From: Sphingomonas hominis
Lineage (GTDB): Bacteria > Pseudomonadota > Alphaproteobacteria > Sphingomonadales > Sphingomonadaceae
Assembly (NCBI RefSeq): GCF_013328205.1
Contig: NZ_JABULH010000001.1
Coordinates: 124,001-188,000, forward strand
Length of the DNA stretch: 64,000 nucleotides
Direction: 5' to 3'
Shown: piece by piece, positions 28,236 through 37,648 of the stretch
Layout of the letters: the number at the start of each line of letters is the position of its first letter
How positions within the stretch are numbered: the first letter of the stretch is position 1
The notes under the pieces: model-generated
What the model saw: the letters and a program-made list of their open reading frames with translations, nothing else
Databases searched by the model: none
Told to the model about the DNA's origin: nothing
Position numbers and translations under genes: made by a program

Positions 28236-29924
28236 TCAGCGCGCGCAGGTGCTCGCTGCGCTCGAGTCGAGATCGAGGCAGCGGCCGTCGAGGCCCGAGA
28301 CGGGCAGGTCGATCGTCGCGGCGAGCGTGGGCACGATGTCGACCGTTTCGACCGACAGCGGCTGCTCGAACCCGGCCATTCCCTTGCGCCAGAACATCAT
28401 CGGCACGCGGCGGTCGTAATCCCACGGCGAGCCGTGCGTCTCGACATAGCCTGGGCCGGGCTTGGCGATCGTGGTCACGCGCGGGCGCAGCAGGACGAGG
28501 AAGTCGCCCGAGCGGTCGGGGTCGAACGAGGCGCGCGCACGCTCGGCGAGCGTCCAGGTCTCGGGCGGCGTGGTCGGCATCGGCGTGGCGGCGATCTGCT
28601 GCCGGGTCAGCGCGGCGGCGACCTGCGGCTGCGCGGTGAAGCGCTTCACCGCTTCCGCGACCACCGCAGCGCGGCGAGCGGCGGGCACGTCGTCGGCGAC
28701 ATAGACGTCGCCTTCGCTGGCGAGCAGCACCGGACCCGCGACCCCGAAGTCACGCCCGATCGCCGCGCCGATCGCCTTGGCGGTCACGTCGGCGTTGACG
28801 CGCGCTTCCATCGGCATCGCGCGCTGCTGCTGCCGCTCGGTCATGTCGTGCGCGCCGTGGTCGGCCGTCAGCACGACCTCGTAATCGAGCCCCCATTGGT
28901 CGAGCTGCGCGAGGAAGCCACCGATCGAACGGTCGAGCTCGTTCATCTGGATGCACATCTCCGACCCTTGCGTGCCGGTGGCGTGCCCGATGTAATCGGT
29001 CGCCGACGCGCCGACCGCGATGATGTCGGTCTGTGGTCCACGCCCCAACTTCATGTCGCCGATCAGTGCGGCGGCGAGCGCGAACACCGCGCCGTCGCTC
29101 GCGGGCGACGCGCGAAACGCCTTGGCGTCGCCCGCCTGCCGCTCGAACCGGCCGGTGCCCAGCGTCTGGTCGCCTACCTGCACCGGCATGGCAACGCTGC
29201 GGCAATAGCCCGGCAGTTCAAGCCCCGCCTGCGGCTTGGCGAGCAGCGCCGTCACCGCCGCGTTGGTGCGCAGAACCGCGGGCGGCGCCTTGCGCCCGGC
29301 GTAGGAGATGAAGTCCTTCCCGCCCCAGAACCACAGCTCATCGACCTTGTGGCCGCCCATCATGATCGCGGCGCGGTCTTTCCCCGCGACCGAGACGACG
29401 CGGGTGCGCGGGTCACGCGCCTTCATCATCTCGCCCAACGTCGGCACCTTCAGGTGCACGTCGCTCGGCACGTATTTCTCGTGATCGCTGCCGGCCGCCG
29501 CCTCGTCCTCGGCGCAATAAACCTGCTTGTCCTCGCGGCCGGCGCGCTGGTTGATCCAGGTGTTGGCGACGATCCCGGTATGCGCCGGGCGCATGCCGGT
29601 CAGGATGGTCGAATGGCCGGGGCAGGTCTCGGTCGCGGCGTGGCTCTGATAGCCGGACGGAAACACTGCGCCCGTCATCAGCCGCGCGAAGCCGTCGGTG
29701 AAATGGTTGCGGTACTGCGCGAACAGATCGGCGGAGAGTTGGTCGACCGAGATCGCGACGATCAGCTTCGGCGGCGTGCGCGGTGCGGCCGGCGCGGCGG
29801 TTTCGCTCTTTGGCGCGACGACGGGCGCTGCGGGCGCACGCTCGCGCGCCTCGCGTGAGTTCTGTGCGGCGGCAGGCAGCGCGAGTGCAGACGACAGGAG
29901 CAGCGCGGCGGCGAGGGCTTTCAT
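28236..29924 (-). CDS. PhoK/PafA-like secreted alkaline phosphatase
   Basis: A 562-residue exported phosphomonoesterase or phosphodiesterase of the alkaline phosphatase superfamily, close in layout to Sphingomonas PhoK. A signal peptide (LAAALLLSSALALPAAAQ) is followed by a Pro/Ala linker. The nucleophile is Thr in HAATETCPGHSTILTG (about 90), which replaces the Ser of E. coli PhoA. Metal ligands are visible in SVDQLSADLF, GASATDYIGHATGTQG, LTADHGAHD and VETHGSPWDYD. ATG at 29924 follows AAGG; an in-frame TTG two codons upstream is less likely. It should act in the periplasm or outside the cell on organic phosphates. Confidence 0.93.
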   Translation of the reverse strand: MKALAAALLLSSALALPAAAQNSREARERAPAAPVVAPKSETAAPAAPRTPPKLIVAISVDQLSADLFAQYRNHFTDGFARLMTGAVFPSGYQSHAATETCPGHSTILTGMRPAHTGIVANTWINQRAGREDKQVYCAEDEAAAGSDHEKYVPSDVHLKVPTLGEMMKARDPRTRVVSVAGKDRAAIMMGGHKVDELWFWGGKDFISYAGRKAPPAVLRTNAAVTALLAKPQAGLELPGYCRSVAMPVQVGDQTLGTGRFERQAGDAKAFRASPASDGAVFALAAALIGDMKLGRGPQTDIIAVGASATDYIGHATGTQGSEMCIQMNELDRSIGGFLAQLDQWGLDYEVVLTADHGAHDMTERQQQRAMPMEARVNADVTAKAIGAAIGRDFGVAGPVLLASEGDVYVADDVPAARRAAVVAEAVKRFTAQPQVAAALTRQQIAATPMPTTPPETWTLAERARASFDPDRSGDFLVLLRPRVTTIAKPGPGYVETHGSPWDYDRRVPMMFWRKGMAGFEQPLSVETVDIVPTLAATIDLPVSGLDGRCLDLDSSAASTCAR

Positions 29925-29973
29925 GAGCAACCTTGATGCAAAGCGGGATGGGCGCGGCTATGAGCCGGGGTCG

Positions 29974-32016
29974 ATGGTCAGGCAAGCTGTGCGCGCGGCG
30001 CTTTTCATTCTGATGACGGTGGCGGCACTCGGGTCACCGATGGCGTGGGCGCAGGCTCAGGCCCAAGTACCGGGTGCCAAGCACATACGCCTGACCTTGG
30101 TGGCCGAGAGTGACCAGCCGCGCAGCGGCAGCACGATGCGTGTCGCGTTCGAGGCGGTGCCGGAAGCCGGCTGGCACGGTTACTGGAAGAACCCGGGCGA
30201 CGCGGGCGTCGAGACGCAGGTCGCCTGGACGCTGCCCGCGGGGGCGAGCGCCAGCCCCTTGCGCTATCCAGTACCCGGACGGCTGCTGATCGCCGGGCTG
30301 ATGAACTACGTCTACGAGCGGCCGTTCGCACTTCTCGCCGACGTGACGCTGCCCACCGGGCTCGTCGCGGGCACGCGGGTGCCGATCGTGGCGAAACTCA
30401 CCTATCTCGTCTGCACCGAACAGATCTGCGTGCCCGAACAGCAGGAAGTTGCGACCAGCGTGACGATCGGCGACGGCGCGATCGCGCCCGAGCGGCGCGC
30501 GGCGTTCGACGCCCACGCGCGCGCGATCCCGCGTCCGCTCGGCTCACCCGCCACCTATCAGGTCGAGCAGGGCCGCTTGCGGCTCTCTATACCGTATCCT
30601 GCCGATGCGGGGCTGGGGGAAGCGTGGTTCTACCCCGCGGCCAGCGGCGTGATCGACATGGCCGCGCCGCAGCAGGTGACGCGCGACGGCGACCGCGTGG
30701 TGATCGAGACTAAGCCCGCCGCAACCGCGCCCACCGGTAGGATCGAGGGCGTGCTGGCAACCGCCGACGGGCAGGGCTTCGCGCTGTCGGCGACGCCCGG
30801 CATGGTCGCCGCAGCTCAGGTAGGCGGCGGCTTGTGGTCGGCGGCGCTGCTCGCCTTCGGCGGCGCGCTGCTCGGCGGGTTGCTGCTCAACGTCATGCCG
30901 TGCGTGTTCCCGATCCTGAGCTTGAAGGCCTTGAGCCTCGCCAAGTCGGGCGAGAGCGAGGCGCACGCGCGCGCCGAGGCATTGGCCTATACCGCGGGCG
31001 TAGTGCTCGTCTGTTTGGCGCTGGGTGGCGTGCTGCTCGCACTTCGCGCGGGCGGGGCGAGTGCCGGCTGGGCGTTCCAGTTACAGGACCCGCGCGTCGT
31101 CGGCGTGCTGCTGATCCTGGTCGCAGCGATCGCGCTCAATCTGGCGGGGCTGTTCGAGCTGCCGACGCCGCGCTTCGCGAGCACGAGTGGTGTGGGCGGC
31201 GCGTTCATGACCGGCGCGCTCGCCGCTTTCGTCGCGACGCCGTGCACGGGTCCGTTCATGGGCGCGGCACTCGGCGCGGCGCTGGTGCTGCCCGCGGTCG
31301 CGGCGATGGCGGTGTTCGCCGGGCTGGGGATCGGGATCGCGCTGCCGTTCCTGGCACTCGGCTTCGTGCCGGCGCTCAGGCGGCGATTGCCGCGGCCGGG
31401 CGCGTGGATGCAGCGGCTGCGCCACATCCTGTCGGTGCCGATGTTCCTGACCGCGCTCGCGCTCGCCTGGGTGCTGGGGCGGCAGGCCGGGGTGGACGGC
31501 ATGACGCTGGGGCTGGCCGCGGTCCTGCTCGCGAGCCTCGGGCTGTGGTGGACCGGCCGCCGCCAGCACGCGGGTGCAGAGCGCGCCGGCGGGCCGGGCG
31601 TGGTCGCGCTGCTGGCGGGGCTCGCGCTCGTGCTGGTCGTGCGCGCGGCGCCGACCAACGCGGCGGCTGCGGCCGCGCTGCCGGGAGCGGAGCCGTTCAG
31701 CGAGGCCCGGCTCGCCGCACTGCGTGCCGAGGGTCGCCCGGTGTTCGCGTATTTCACCGCCGACTGGTGCCTGACGTGCAAGGTGAACGAGAAAGCGGCG
31801 ATCGAGACCGCGGCGGTGGCGGAGGCATTCGGACGTGGCAAGGTGGCGGTGCTGGTCGGCGACTGGACCGACGGCGACCCCGCGCTCGGCCGCTTCATCG
31901 AACAACACAATCGCGCCGGCGTGCCGCTGTACCTGTGGTACGCCAAGGGGGCGGACGCGCCGCGCGTGCTGCCGCAGATCCTCACCAAATCGACCCTGAC
32001 CACGCTATCGTCCTGA
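29974..32016 (+). CDS. DsbD/ScsB-like thiol:disulfide interchange protein
   Basis: A 680-residue membrane protein that carries electrons from cytoplasmic thioredoxin to periplasmic disulfides. A signal peptide (about 1-26) leads into a DsbD-alpha-like periplasmic domain with LTYLVCTEQICVPEQQ (redox Cys pair). Then comes the eight-helix core with the membrane cysteines LLNVMPCVFPILSLKAL and VATPCTGPFMGAALG. The C-terminal thioredoxin domain has the CxxC FTADWCLTCKVNEKAAIE. ATG at 29974 lies 49 bases from the divergent phosphatase; an upstream in-frame ATG at 29923 would overlap that gene's start. Confidence 0.92.
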   Translation: MVRQAVRAALFILMTVAALGSPMAWAQAQAQVPGAKHIRLTLVAESDQPRSGSTMRVAFEAVPEAGWHGYWKNPGDAGVETQVAWTLPAGASASPLRYPVPGRLLIAGLMNYVYERPFALLADVTLPTGLVAGTRVPIVAKLTYLVCTEQICVPEQQEVATSVTIGDGAIAPERRAAFDAHARAIPRPLGSPATYQVEQGRLRLSIPYPADAGLGEAWFYPAASGVIDMAAPQQVTRDGDRVVIETKPAATAPTGRIEGVLATADGQGFALSATPGMVAAAQVGGGLWSAALLAFGGALLGGLLLNVMPCVFPILSLKALSLAKSGESEAHARAEALAYTAGVVLVCLALGGVLLALRAGGASAGWAFQLQDPRVVGVLLILVAAIALNLAGLFELPTPRFASTSGVGGAFMTGALAAFVATPCTGPFMGAALGAALVLPAVAAMAVFAGLGIGIALPFLALGFVPALRRRLPRPGAWMQRLRHILSVPMFLTALALAWVLGRQAGVDGMTLGLAAVLLASLGLWWTGRRQHAGAERAGGPGVVALLAGLALVLVVRAAPTNAAAAAALPGAEPFSEARLAALRAEGRPVFAYFTADWCLTCKVNEKAAIETAAVAEAFGRGKVAVLVGDWTDGDPALGRFIEQHNRAGVPLYLWYAKGADAPRVLPQILTKSTLTTLSS

Positions 32017-32052
32017 CATGGGATAAAGTGTGAAGCAGCTTTGTACCCCCGC

Positions 32053-33618
32053 ATGCGTCCAAATCGCATCGCGAGCGTTACGACCGGCATGGGGACACAG
32101 GCATTCGACGAGATCATGGGCGCACCCGAGCATGAGGGCGCCCGCACCGAATTGGTCGAATTGTGCCATTGGCTGCAGGCAACACCGTCCGACGAACTGC
32201 GCCGTCGCCAGCAATCGGCCGAGACGACGTTCCGCCAACTCGGCATCACCTTTGCCGTGTATGGCGAGAGCGAGGCGTCGGAGCGGATTATCCCGTTCGA
32301 CATCGTGCCGCGCGTGTTCATGGCGAGCGAATGGGCGCGCCTGTCCGAAGGGCTGGTACAGCGCGTCGAGGCGATCAACGCCTTTCTTCACGACATCTAC
32401 GGCGAGCGCCGTATCCTGAAAGAAGGCGTGCTTCCTGATGACCTGATCCTCGGCAACGCGCAATTCCGTCCCGAGGTCGCCGGCATCCGCCCGCCGCACG
32501 ACGTGTGGGCGCACATCTGCGGCATCGACCTGGTGCGCACCGGCCCGAACGACTTCTTCGTGCTGGAGGACAATGCGCGCACGCCGTCGGGGGTCAGCTA
32601 CATGCTGGAGAACCGCGAGGCGATGGTGCGGCTGTGCCCCGAATTGTTCTCGCTGTTCCGCGTCGCGGCGGTGGACAGTTACCCCGATACGCTGCTGGAG
32701 ACGATGCGCTCGGTCAGCCCGTATGCGCGCGGGCAGAACCCGACCTGCGTCGTGCTGACGCCCGGCCATTATAATTCGGCGTACTACGAGCACAGCTTTC
32801 TCGCCGACTCGATGGGGGTGGAGCTGGTCGAGGCGGCCGACCTCGTCGTCGATGACGACGTGGTCTATATGCGCACGATCGGCGGGCGCGTGCGCGTCGA
32901 CGTGATCTACCGCCGCGTCGACGACGACTTCCTCGATCCTTTAGTGTTCCGGCCCGATTCGATGCTCGGCGTGCCCGGACTGATCGCCGCTTATGCCGCG
33001 GGCAACGTCGCGATCATCAACGCACCGGGCAACGGTATCGCCGACGACAAGGCGATCTACAGCTACATGCCCGAGATCGTGCGCTTCTATTCGGGTGGCG
33101 AGGCGAAGCTGCCCAACGTCGAGACGTGGCGCTGCCGCGAGCCGCAGGCACTCAAATATGTGCTCGACCATCTCGACCAACTCGTCGTCAAGCTGGTCGA
33201 CGGCTCGGGTGGCTACGGCATGCTGGTCGGGCCAACTGCGTCCCGCTCCGAGATCGAGGCGTTCCGCGCCGCGCTGATCGCCGAGCCACACCGCTACATC
33301 GCACAGCCGACGCTCGCACTGTCGACCGTTCCGACGCTCGCCGATCAGGGACTGTCGCCGCGCCACGTCGATTTCCGCCCGTTCGTGCTGACGGGGTCGA
33401 AGGGGGTCAAGGTAATCCCCGGCGGGCTGACCCGCGTCGCGCTCAAGGAAGGATCGTTGGTCGTCAATTCGAGCCAGGGCGGCGGCACCAAGGATTCGTT
33501 CGTGTTGATGGACGACGCGGGCGGCATGACGCAGTCGATGGGTGGCATGACGCAGCGCATGGGCGAGGGGATGACGCAGACCATCGGCGGCGTCGACCTG
33601 ACGCAGGAGGCGCGCTGA
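32053..33618 (+). CDS. Circularly permuted ATP-grasp protein (predicted peptide ligase)
   Basis: A 521-residue member of the circularly permuted type 2 ATP-grasp family. Conserved pieces are AFLHDIYGERRILKEG, GIDLVRTGPNDFFVLEDNARTP, PSGVSYMLENR, VVLTPGHYNSAYYEHSFL and, late, QLVVKLVDGSGGYGMLVGP and HVDFRPFVLTG. Such proteins are predicted to form peptide or amide bonds with ATP. The last 30 residues are an unusual Gly/Met/Thr/Gln repeat (listed in findings). The first ATG used is 32053; ATG at 32089 is also possible. It overlaps the alpha-E gene by 1 base. No ligase assay is known to me. Confidence 0.9.
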   Translation: MRPNRIASVTTGMGTQAFDEIMGAPEHEGARTELVELCHWLQATPSDELRRRQQSAETTFRQLGITFAVYGESEASERIIPFDIVPRVFMASEWARLSEGLVQRVEAINAFLHDIYGERRILKEGVLPDDLILGNAQFRPEVAGIRPPHDVWAHICGIDLVRTGPNDFFVLEDNARTPSGVSYMLENREAMVRLCPELFSLFRVAAVDSYPDTLLETMRSVSPYARGQNPTCVVLTPGHYNSAYYEHSFLADSMGVELVEAADLVVDDDVVYMRTIGGRVRVDVIYRRVDDDFLDPLVFRPDSMLGVPGLIAAYAAGNVAIINAPGNGIADDKAIYSYMPEIVRFYSGGEAKLPNVETWRCREPQALKYVLDHLDQLVVKLVDGSGGYGMLVGPTASRSEIEAFRAALIAEPHRYIAQPTLALSTVPTLADQGLSPRHVDFRPFVLTGSKGVKVIPGGLTRVALKEGSLVVNSSQGGGTKDSFVLMDDAGGMTQSMGGMTQRMGEGMTQTIGGVDLTQEAR

Positions 33619-34553
33619 TGCTCAGCCGCACCGCCGCCTCGCTCTACTGGCTCGGGCGTTACCTGGAGCGTGCCGACTTCATCGCCCGGCTGGTCGAGGC
33701 GACCGTCCGCCTCGACGTGCTGTCGTCGCGCCCGGCGGGGGAGGCGGCGTGGCGCTCCGCGCTGACCGTCACCGATACCGAGGCCGCATTCGAAGCGAGC
33801 GGCGCGCCGCTCACGCGTGAGGCGGTAGTCGCCTTTCTGATCACCGACGCGTCGCACCCCGGCTCGATCGTCCGCTGCCTCCATGCCGCGCGCGACAATG
33901 CGCGCGCAGTGCGCACCGCGCTCAGCCGCGAGGCGTGGAGCGCGATCAACAGCGCTTGGCTGATCTTCGACCGCCGCATGACGCCGCTCGACTCCACCGC
34001 GACGCTGGGGCTGGTCGAGTCGGTCAAGGCGGAGACGCGCGGGTTCGAGGGCGCGGTGCACCGCATGCTGCGCAATCAGACGACCCTGTTCATCCGGCTC
34101 GGTCAGGTGATCGAACGCGCCGACGACACCGCGCGATTGCTCGACGTCAAATACCACATCCTGCTGCCCGCGGGCGAGCCGGTAGGCGGCACCGTCGACC
34201 GCGACCAATGGACCACCATCCTGCAGACGGTATCCGCCGTGACTGCCTATCGCTGGCTCTACAACGACGGATTGCAGCCGGCGAACGTCATCGACCTGCT
34301 GCTCAGCCGCGTCGAGCTGCCGCGCAGCCTGGCTGCGTCGATCGAGGAAACGGTGTCGATCCTCAACGCGCTCGCCAAGTCGCTCGGCGGGCAAGGCGAG
34401 GCCGACCGGATGGCGCGCGGCCGTCACCAGCGCTTCGTCCACACGCGCACCGGCGACGTGATCGCGGGCGGGCTGCACCAGCATCTCGAAGCGCTGATTA
34501 CCGAGAACGATCAACTGCACGCGGCGATCGGCCGCCAGTTCAAGTTCAACTGA
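33618..34553 (+). CDS. alpha-E domain protein (partner of ATP-grasp)
   Basis: A 311-residue mostly alpha-helical protein of the alpha-E (DUF403) family. It starts MLSRTAASLYWLGRYLERADFIARLVEA and shows LGQVIERADDTARLLDVKYH near the middle, both family signatures. ATG overlaps the upstream TGA (TGATG) with an AGGAG ribosome-binding site in the ATP-grasp coding sequence. Alpha-E proteins nearly always accompany permuted ATP-grasp proteins, and their biochemical role is unknown. It is followed by the transglutaminase-like gene after one base. Confidence 0.93.
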   Translation: MLSRTAASLYWLGRYLERADFIARLVEATVRLDVLSSRPAGEAAWRSALTVTDTEAAFEASGAPLTREAVVAFLITDASHPGSIVRCLHAARDNARAVRTALSREAWSAINSAWLIFDRRMTPLDSTATLGLVESVKAETRGFEGAVHRMLRNQTTLFIRLGQVIERADDTARLLDVKYHILLPAGEPVGGTVDRDQWTTILQTVSAVTAYRWLYNDGLQPANVIDLLLSRVELPRSLAASIEETVSILNALAKSLGGQGEADRMARGRHQRFVHTRTGDVIAGGLHQHLEALITENDQLHAAIGRQFKFN

Positions 34554-34554
34554 G

Positions 34555-35358
34555 ATGCGGCTGTCGATCGACCATCGCACCACCTATCGCTTCACCGAGC
34601 CGCAGGCGCGCGTGGTGCAATTGCTGCGCATGACGCCGCGCAACACGCATGATCAGATCGTCGCCGACTGGCATATCGCGCTCGATTGCGACGCACGGAT
34701 CACCGAAGGGCAGGACGGGTTCGGCAACGCGACCACGATGCTCTACATCGATGGTCCGGTCGAGCGGATCGATCTGTCGGTGACGGGCGAGGTCGTGACC
34801 AGCCACTCCGACGGCGTGCTCCACGGCACGCTGGAGCCGATGCCGGCGAAGTTGTTTCTGCGCGACACCCCGCTGACGCAGGCGGGTGCGGCAATCACCG
34901 CCTTCGCGCGCGAGCAGGTGGCGGATGAGCGCGACACGATCGCCGCGCTCCACCGATTGAACCGCGCGATCGGCGAGCGGCAAACACTGTCGCGCGGGCG
35001 ACCCGAGCCGGGGCTGTCGGCCGAGGATGCCTTTGCCCGCTCCAGCGCGACGCCGCGCGACTTGGCGCACGTCTTCATCGCCGCGGCGCGCGCGCGCGGC
35101 ATCCCGGCGCGCTACGTGTCGGGTTACTGCGACATCGCCGACGACCGCCGTTCCGCACCGCACGGCTGGGCCGACGCCTGGGTCGAGGGGCTGGGTTGGG
35201 TCGGGTTCGACCCCACATTGCGGCTCTCGCCGGAGGAGCATCACGTCCGCGTCGCGGTCGGTCTCGACGCGGTGGGTGCCGCGCCGGTCGCCGGCACGCG
35301 CATGGGCGAGGGCGACGAGTGCCTCGACGTTGCCGTGACGGTCAACCGCGAGGAATAA
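34555..35358 (+). CDS. Transglutaminase-like protein lacking the catalytic cysteine
   Basis: A 267-residue protein of the bacterial transglutaminase-like family: an N-terminal beta domain (MRLSIDHRTTYRFTEPQARVVQLLRMTPR) and a C-terminal protease/transglutaminase fold. The segment that usually reads G-V-C-Q-D-x-A-H reads ATPRDLAHVFIAAARARG here, so the nucleophilic Cys is replaced by Pro. The rest of the triad survives in SAPHGWADAWVEGLGW (His) and VGFDPT (Asp). GIPARYVSGY, normally after the Cys helix, is intact. It is the third gene of the ATP-grasp operon and may be a binding or scaffold subunit; active enzymes of the family must be elsewhere. Confidence 0.88.
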   Translation: MRLSIDHRTTYRFTEPQARVVQLLRMTPRNTHDQIVADWHIALDCDARITEGQDGFGNATTMLYIDGPVERIDLSVTGEVVTSHSDGVLHGTLEPMPAKLFLRDTPLTQAGAAITAFAREQVADERDTIAALHRLNRAIGERQTLSRGRPEPGLSAEDAFARSSATPRDLAHVFIAAARARGIPARYVSGYCDIADDRRSAPHGWADAWVEGLGWVGFDPTLRLSPEEHHVRVAVGLDAVGAAPVAGTRMGEGDECLDVAVTVNREE

Positions 35359-35447
35359 TTCGAGCGGTCCGACGTGCGCCTGCTTTGGTCCCGGACGATC
35401 CGTTGCGAGAACCGGAAACACGGTAAGCTGAGCGGCGTCATTGAAAT

Positions 35448-36221
35448 CTAAGCCGGCAGCTTGACCCGCGCCGCTGCGGGCACCGCGTCATCCTCCAGCA
35501 ACGCCCAGCCGCGCGGACCCAGTACCTCAATTGGGCGATAGCGCGTCTTATATGCCATCCGCGCCGACCCCTTCACCCAGTAACCCAGATAGACATAGTC
35601 CAGCCCCGCCTCATGCGCGCGCTGGATGTGATCGAGGATGATGAGGTTGCCGAGGCCCGGCCACGCCGCATCGTCGGGCTCGAAGAAGCTGTAGATCATC
35701 GACAAACCGTCCGCCTGCCGGTCGGTCAGGCACGCGCCGATCAGCGCGCCGGGCACGCCATTCTCCGCCGACGCGCGATATTCGACGATCACCGAATTGA
35801 CCGGCGATTGCTCGACCATGTCGGCGTAATCCATCTCGTCCATGCCGACCATGCCGCCGGTCGGATGGCGCGCGGCGAGGTAGCGGCGCAGCAACTGGTA
35901 CTGCTCGTCGGTGGCCCAGGGGCGACAGGCGCTGATCTCGACATCGGCGTGGCGCCGCATCAACTTGCGCTGCGTCGTGTTGGCGCGGAACTCGTGTGCC
36001 AGCACGCGCACCGACACGCAGGCCGCGCACCCCGCGCACGATGGGCGATAGGCGACCGACTGGCTGCGGCGAAACCCGATCCGGCCGAGCGCGTCGTTCA
36101 GCTCGGTCGCGTGCGGGCCGGACAATTCGGTGAACACCTTCCGCTCCTGCCGCCCCGGCAAATACGGGCACGGCTGCGGGCTAGTCACGAAGAAGCGCGG
36201 AAAACGAAAAGGCGCGGTCAC
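35448..36221 (-). CDS. bpt: aspartate/glutamate leucyltransferase (Bpt)
   Basis: A 257-residue cytoplasmic leucyl-tRNA protein transferase of the Bpt/Ate1 type, which adds Leu to N-terminal Asp or Glu and feeds the N-degron pathway. Family hallmarks are [42 protein letters not shown] (four cysteines), [10 protein letters not shown] and [20 protein letters not shown]. The GTG start follows AGGAG. It stands alone between the transglutaminase-like gene and the threonine dehydratase. Confidence 0.93.
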   Translation of the reverse strand: MTAPFRFPRFFVTSPQPCPYLPGRQERKVFTELSGPHATELNDALGRIGFRRSQSVAYRPSCAGCAACVSVRVLAHEFRANTTQRKLMRRHADVEISACRPWATDEQYQLLRRYLAARHPTGGMVGMDEMDYADMVEQSPVNSVIVEYRASAENGVPGALIGACLTDRQADGLSMIYSFFEPDDAAWPGLGNLIILDHIQRAHEAGLDYVYLGYWVKGSARMAYKTRYRPIEVLGPRGWALLEDDAVPAAARVKLPA

Positions 36222-36335
36222 CGCCGACGGGTCTCCTGATGCGCGCGTCGCTCGACGCCCGCGATCTGCATATGAGTAGGCGCAAACGGCGTGAAAAGCG
36301 CTTTTACCATGATTAAGGGTTAACGCACGCGGCGC

Positions 36336-37592
36336 TCAGGCGAGTTCAACCGTGCTCACCTCGTAGCCTGCGTCGCGCAGCGCGGTGACCAGCCCGTCCA
36401 GGTGCGCGCGGTCGCGTGCCTCGCACTCGATGTCGGTGATCAGTCCCTTGGCCGGCAGCGTGGTGAACACGCGCTGGTGGTACACCTCGATGATGTTGAC
36501 GCGCTCTTGGTCGAAGATGCGCGCGACGTTGAACAACGCGCCGGGCTGATCCTGCAACCGGATGCGCAGCCGCGCGAGTCGCCCCGAGCGTGCGAGGTCG
36601 CGCAGCAGCACGTTGGCGAGCAACCGCGTGTCGATGTTGCCGCCGCACAGCACGACGCCGACGGTGCGGCCCTTGAACCGGTCGGGATGCTGGAGCAGCG
36701 CGGCAAGCCCCGCGGCACCGGCACCCTCGACCACCGTTTTCTCGATCTGCAGCAGCAGGCTGACCGCTTCCTCAAGACTCCGCTCGGACACCAGCACGAT
36801 GTCGTCGACCAGCTCGCGCACCATCATCGAGGTGATGCCGCCGGGTTCCTTTACCGCGATGCCCTCCGCCAGCGTGTCGCCCGCGCACGGCATCTGCGTG
36901 CCGTTCACGCGGTTGTACATCGAGGGGTAGAGTTCCGCCTCGACGCCGACCACCTCGATCGCGTAGTCCGCGCCGCGCGCCACGGTCGCCATGCCCGAGA
37001 TCAGCCCGCCGCCCCCGATCGGCACCACCAACGTGTCGATCGCGGGCACGTCCGCCAGCATCTCGACCGCGACCGTGCCAGTGCCGGCGATGACGCGCGG
37101 GTCGTCGAACGGGTGGACGAAGGTGTAGCCGTGCTCCGCCTCCAGCACACGCGCGTGGGCGTAGGCGGCGTCGAAGGTCTCGCCTTCCAGGATCACAGTC
37201 GCGCCGTGGCCCTTGGTCTGCGTCACCTTCACGATCGGCGTGTTGCGCGGCATCACGATCGTCGCGGGCACGCCCAGCCGATTGGCGTGATAGGCCAGCC
37301 CCTGCGCATGGTTGCCCGCCGACGCCGCGATCACACCCTTCGCGCGCGCCTCGTCCGACAGTTGCAGCAGGGTGTTGAGCGCGCCGCGCTCTTTGTAGGC
37401 GGCGGTGAATTGCAGGTTCTCGAACTTCAGGTACACCGTCGCGCCGGTCAGCTGGCTCAGCGTCCGGCTGATCAGCGTCGGCGTGCGCACCACCTGATCC
37501 TCGATCCGCCGATGCGCCATCGCCACGTCGGCGCAGGTGACGGGAAGCGGGGTGCCGGACGCTTGGGTGGAGGATGCGAGCTGGGTGGCCAT
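36336..37592 (-). CDS. ilvA: threonine ammonia-lyase
   Basis: A 418-residue PLP enzyme that deaminates threonine (or serine) to 2-oxobutyrate. The PLP lysine is in KFENLQFTAAYKERGALNTL (about 60), and the phosphate loop is VPIGGGGLISGMATV. A C-terminal ACT domain (ARLRIRLQDQPGALFNVARIF) fits the single-ACT form of about 400-420 residues. ATG at 37592 starts MATQLASS. The gene is monocistronic. Whether it serves isoleucine synthesis or catabolism cannot be told from the sequence. Confidence 0.93.
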   Translation of the reverse strand: MATQLASSTQASGTPLPVTCADVAMAHRRIEDQVVRTPTLISRTLSQLTGATVYLKFENLQFTAAYKERGALNTLLQLSDEARAKGVIAASAGNHAQGLAYHANRLGVPATIVMPRNTPIVKVTQTKGHGATVILEGETFDAAYAHARVLEAEHGYTFVHPFDDPRVIAGTGTVAVEMLADVPAIDTLVVPIGGGGLISGMATVARGADYAIEVVGVEAELYPSMYNRVNGTQMPCAGDTLAEGIAVKEPGGITSMMVRELVDDIVLVSERSLEEAVSLLLQIEKTVVEGAGAAGLAALLQHPDRFKGRTVGVVLCGGNIDTRLLANVLLRDLARSGRLARLRIRLQDQPGALFNVARIFDQERVNIIEVYHQRVFTTLPAKGLITDIECEARDRAHLDGLVTALRDAGYEVSTVELA

Positions 37593-37648
37593 CGCAGCGC
37601 CGTAGCGGAATGTGCGCGACAGAGGAACACCCGCGGTTTTGGCTCGTC

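Noticed and set aside
26833-28419. 528-codon plus-strand frame opposite the EamA gene
   Set aside because: Its Arg/Pro-rich composition is that of a shadow frame, and it overlaps real genes on both sides.
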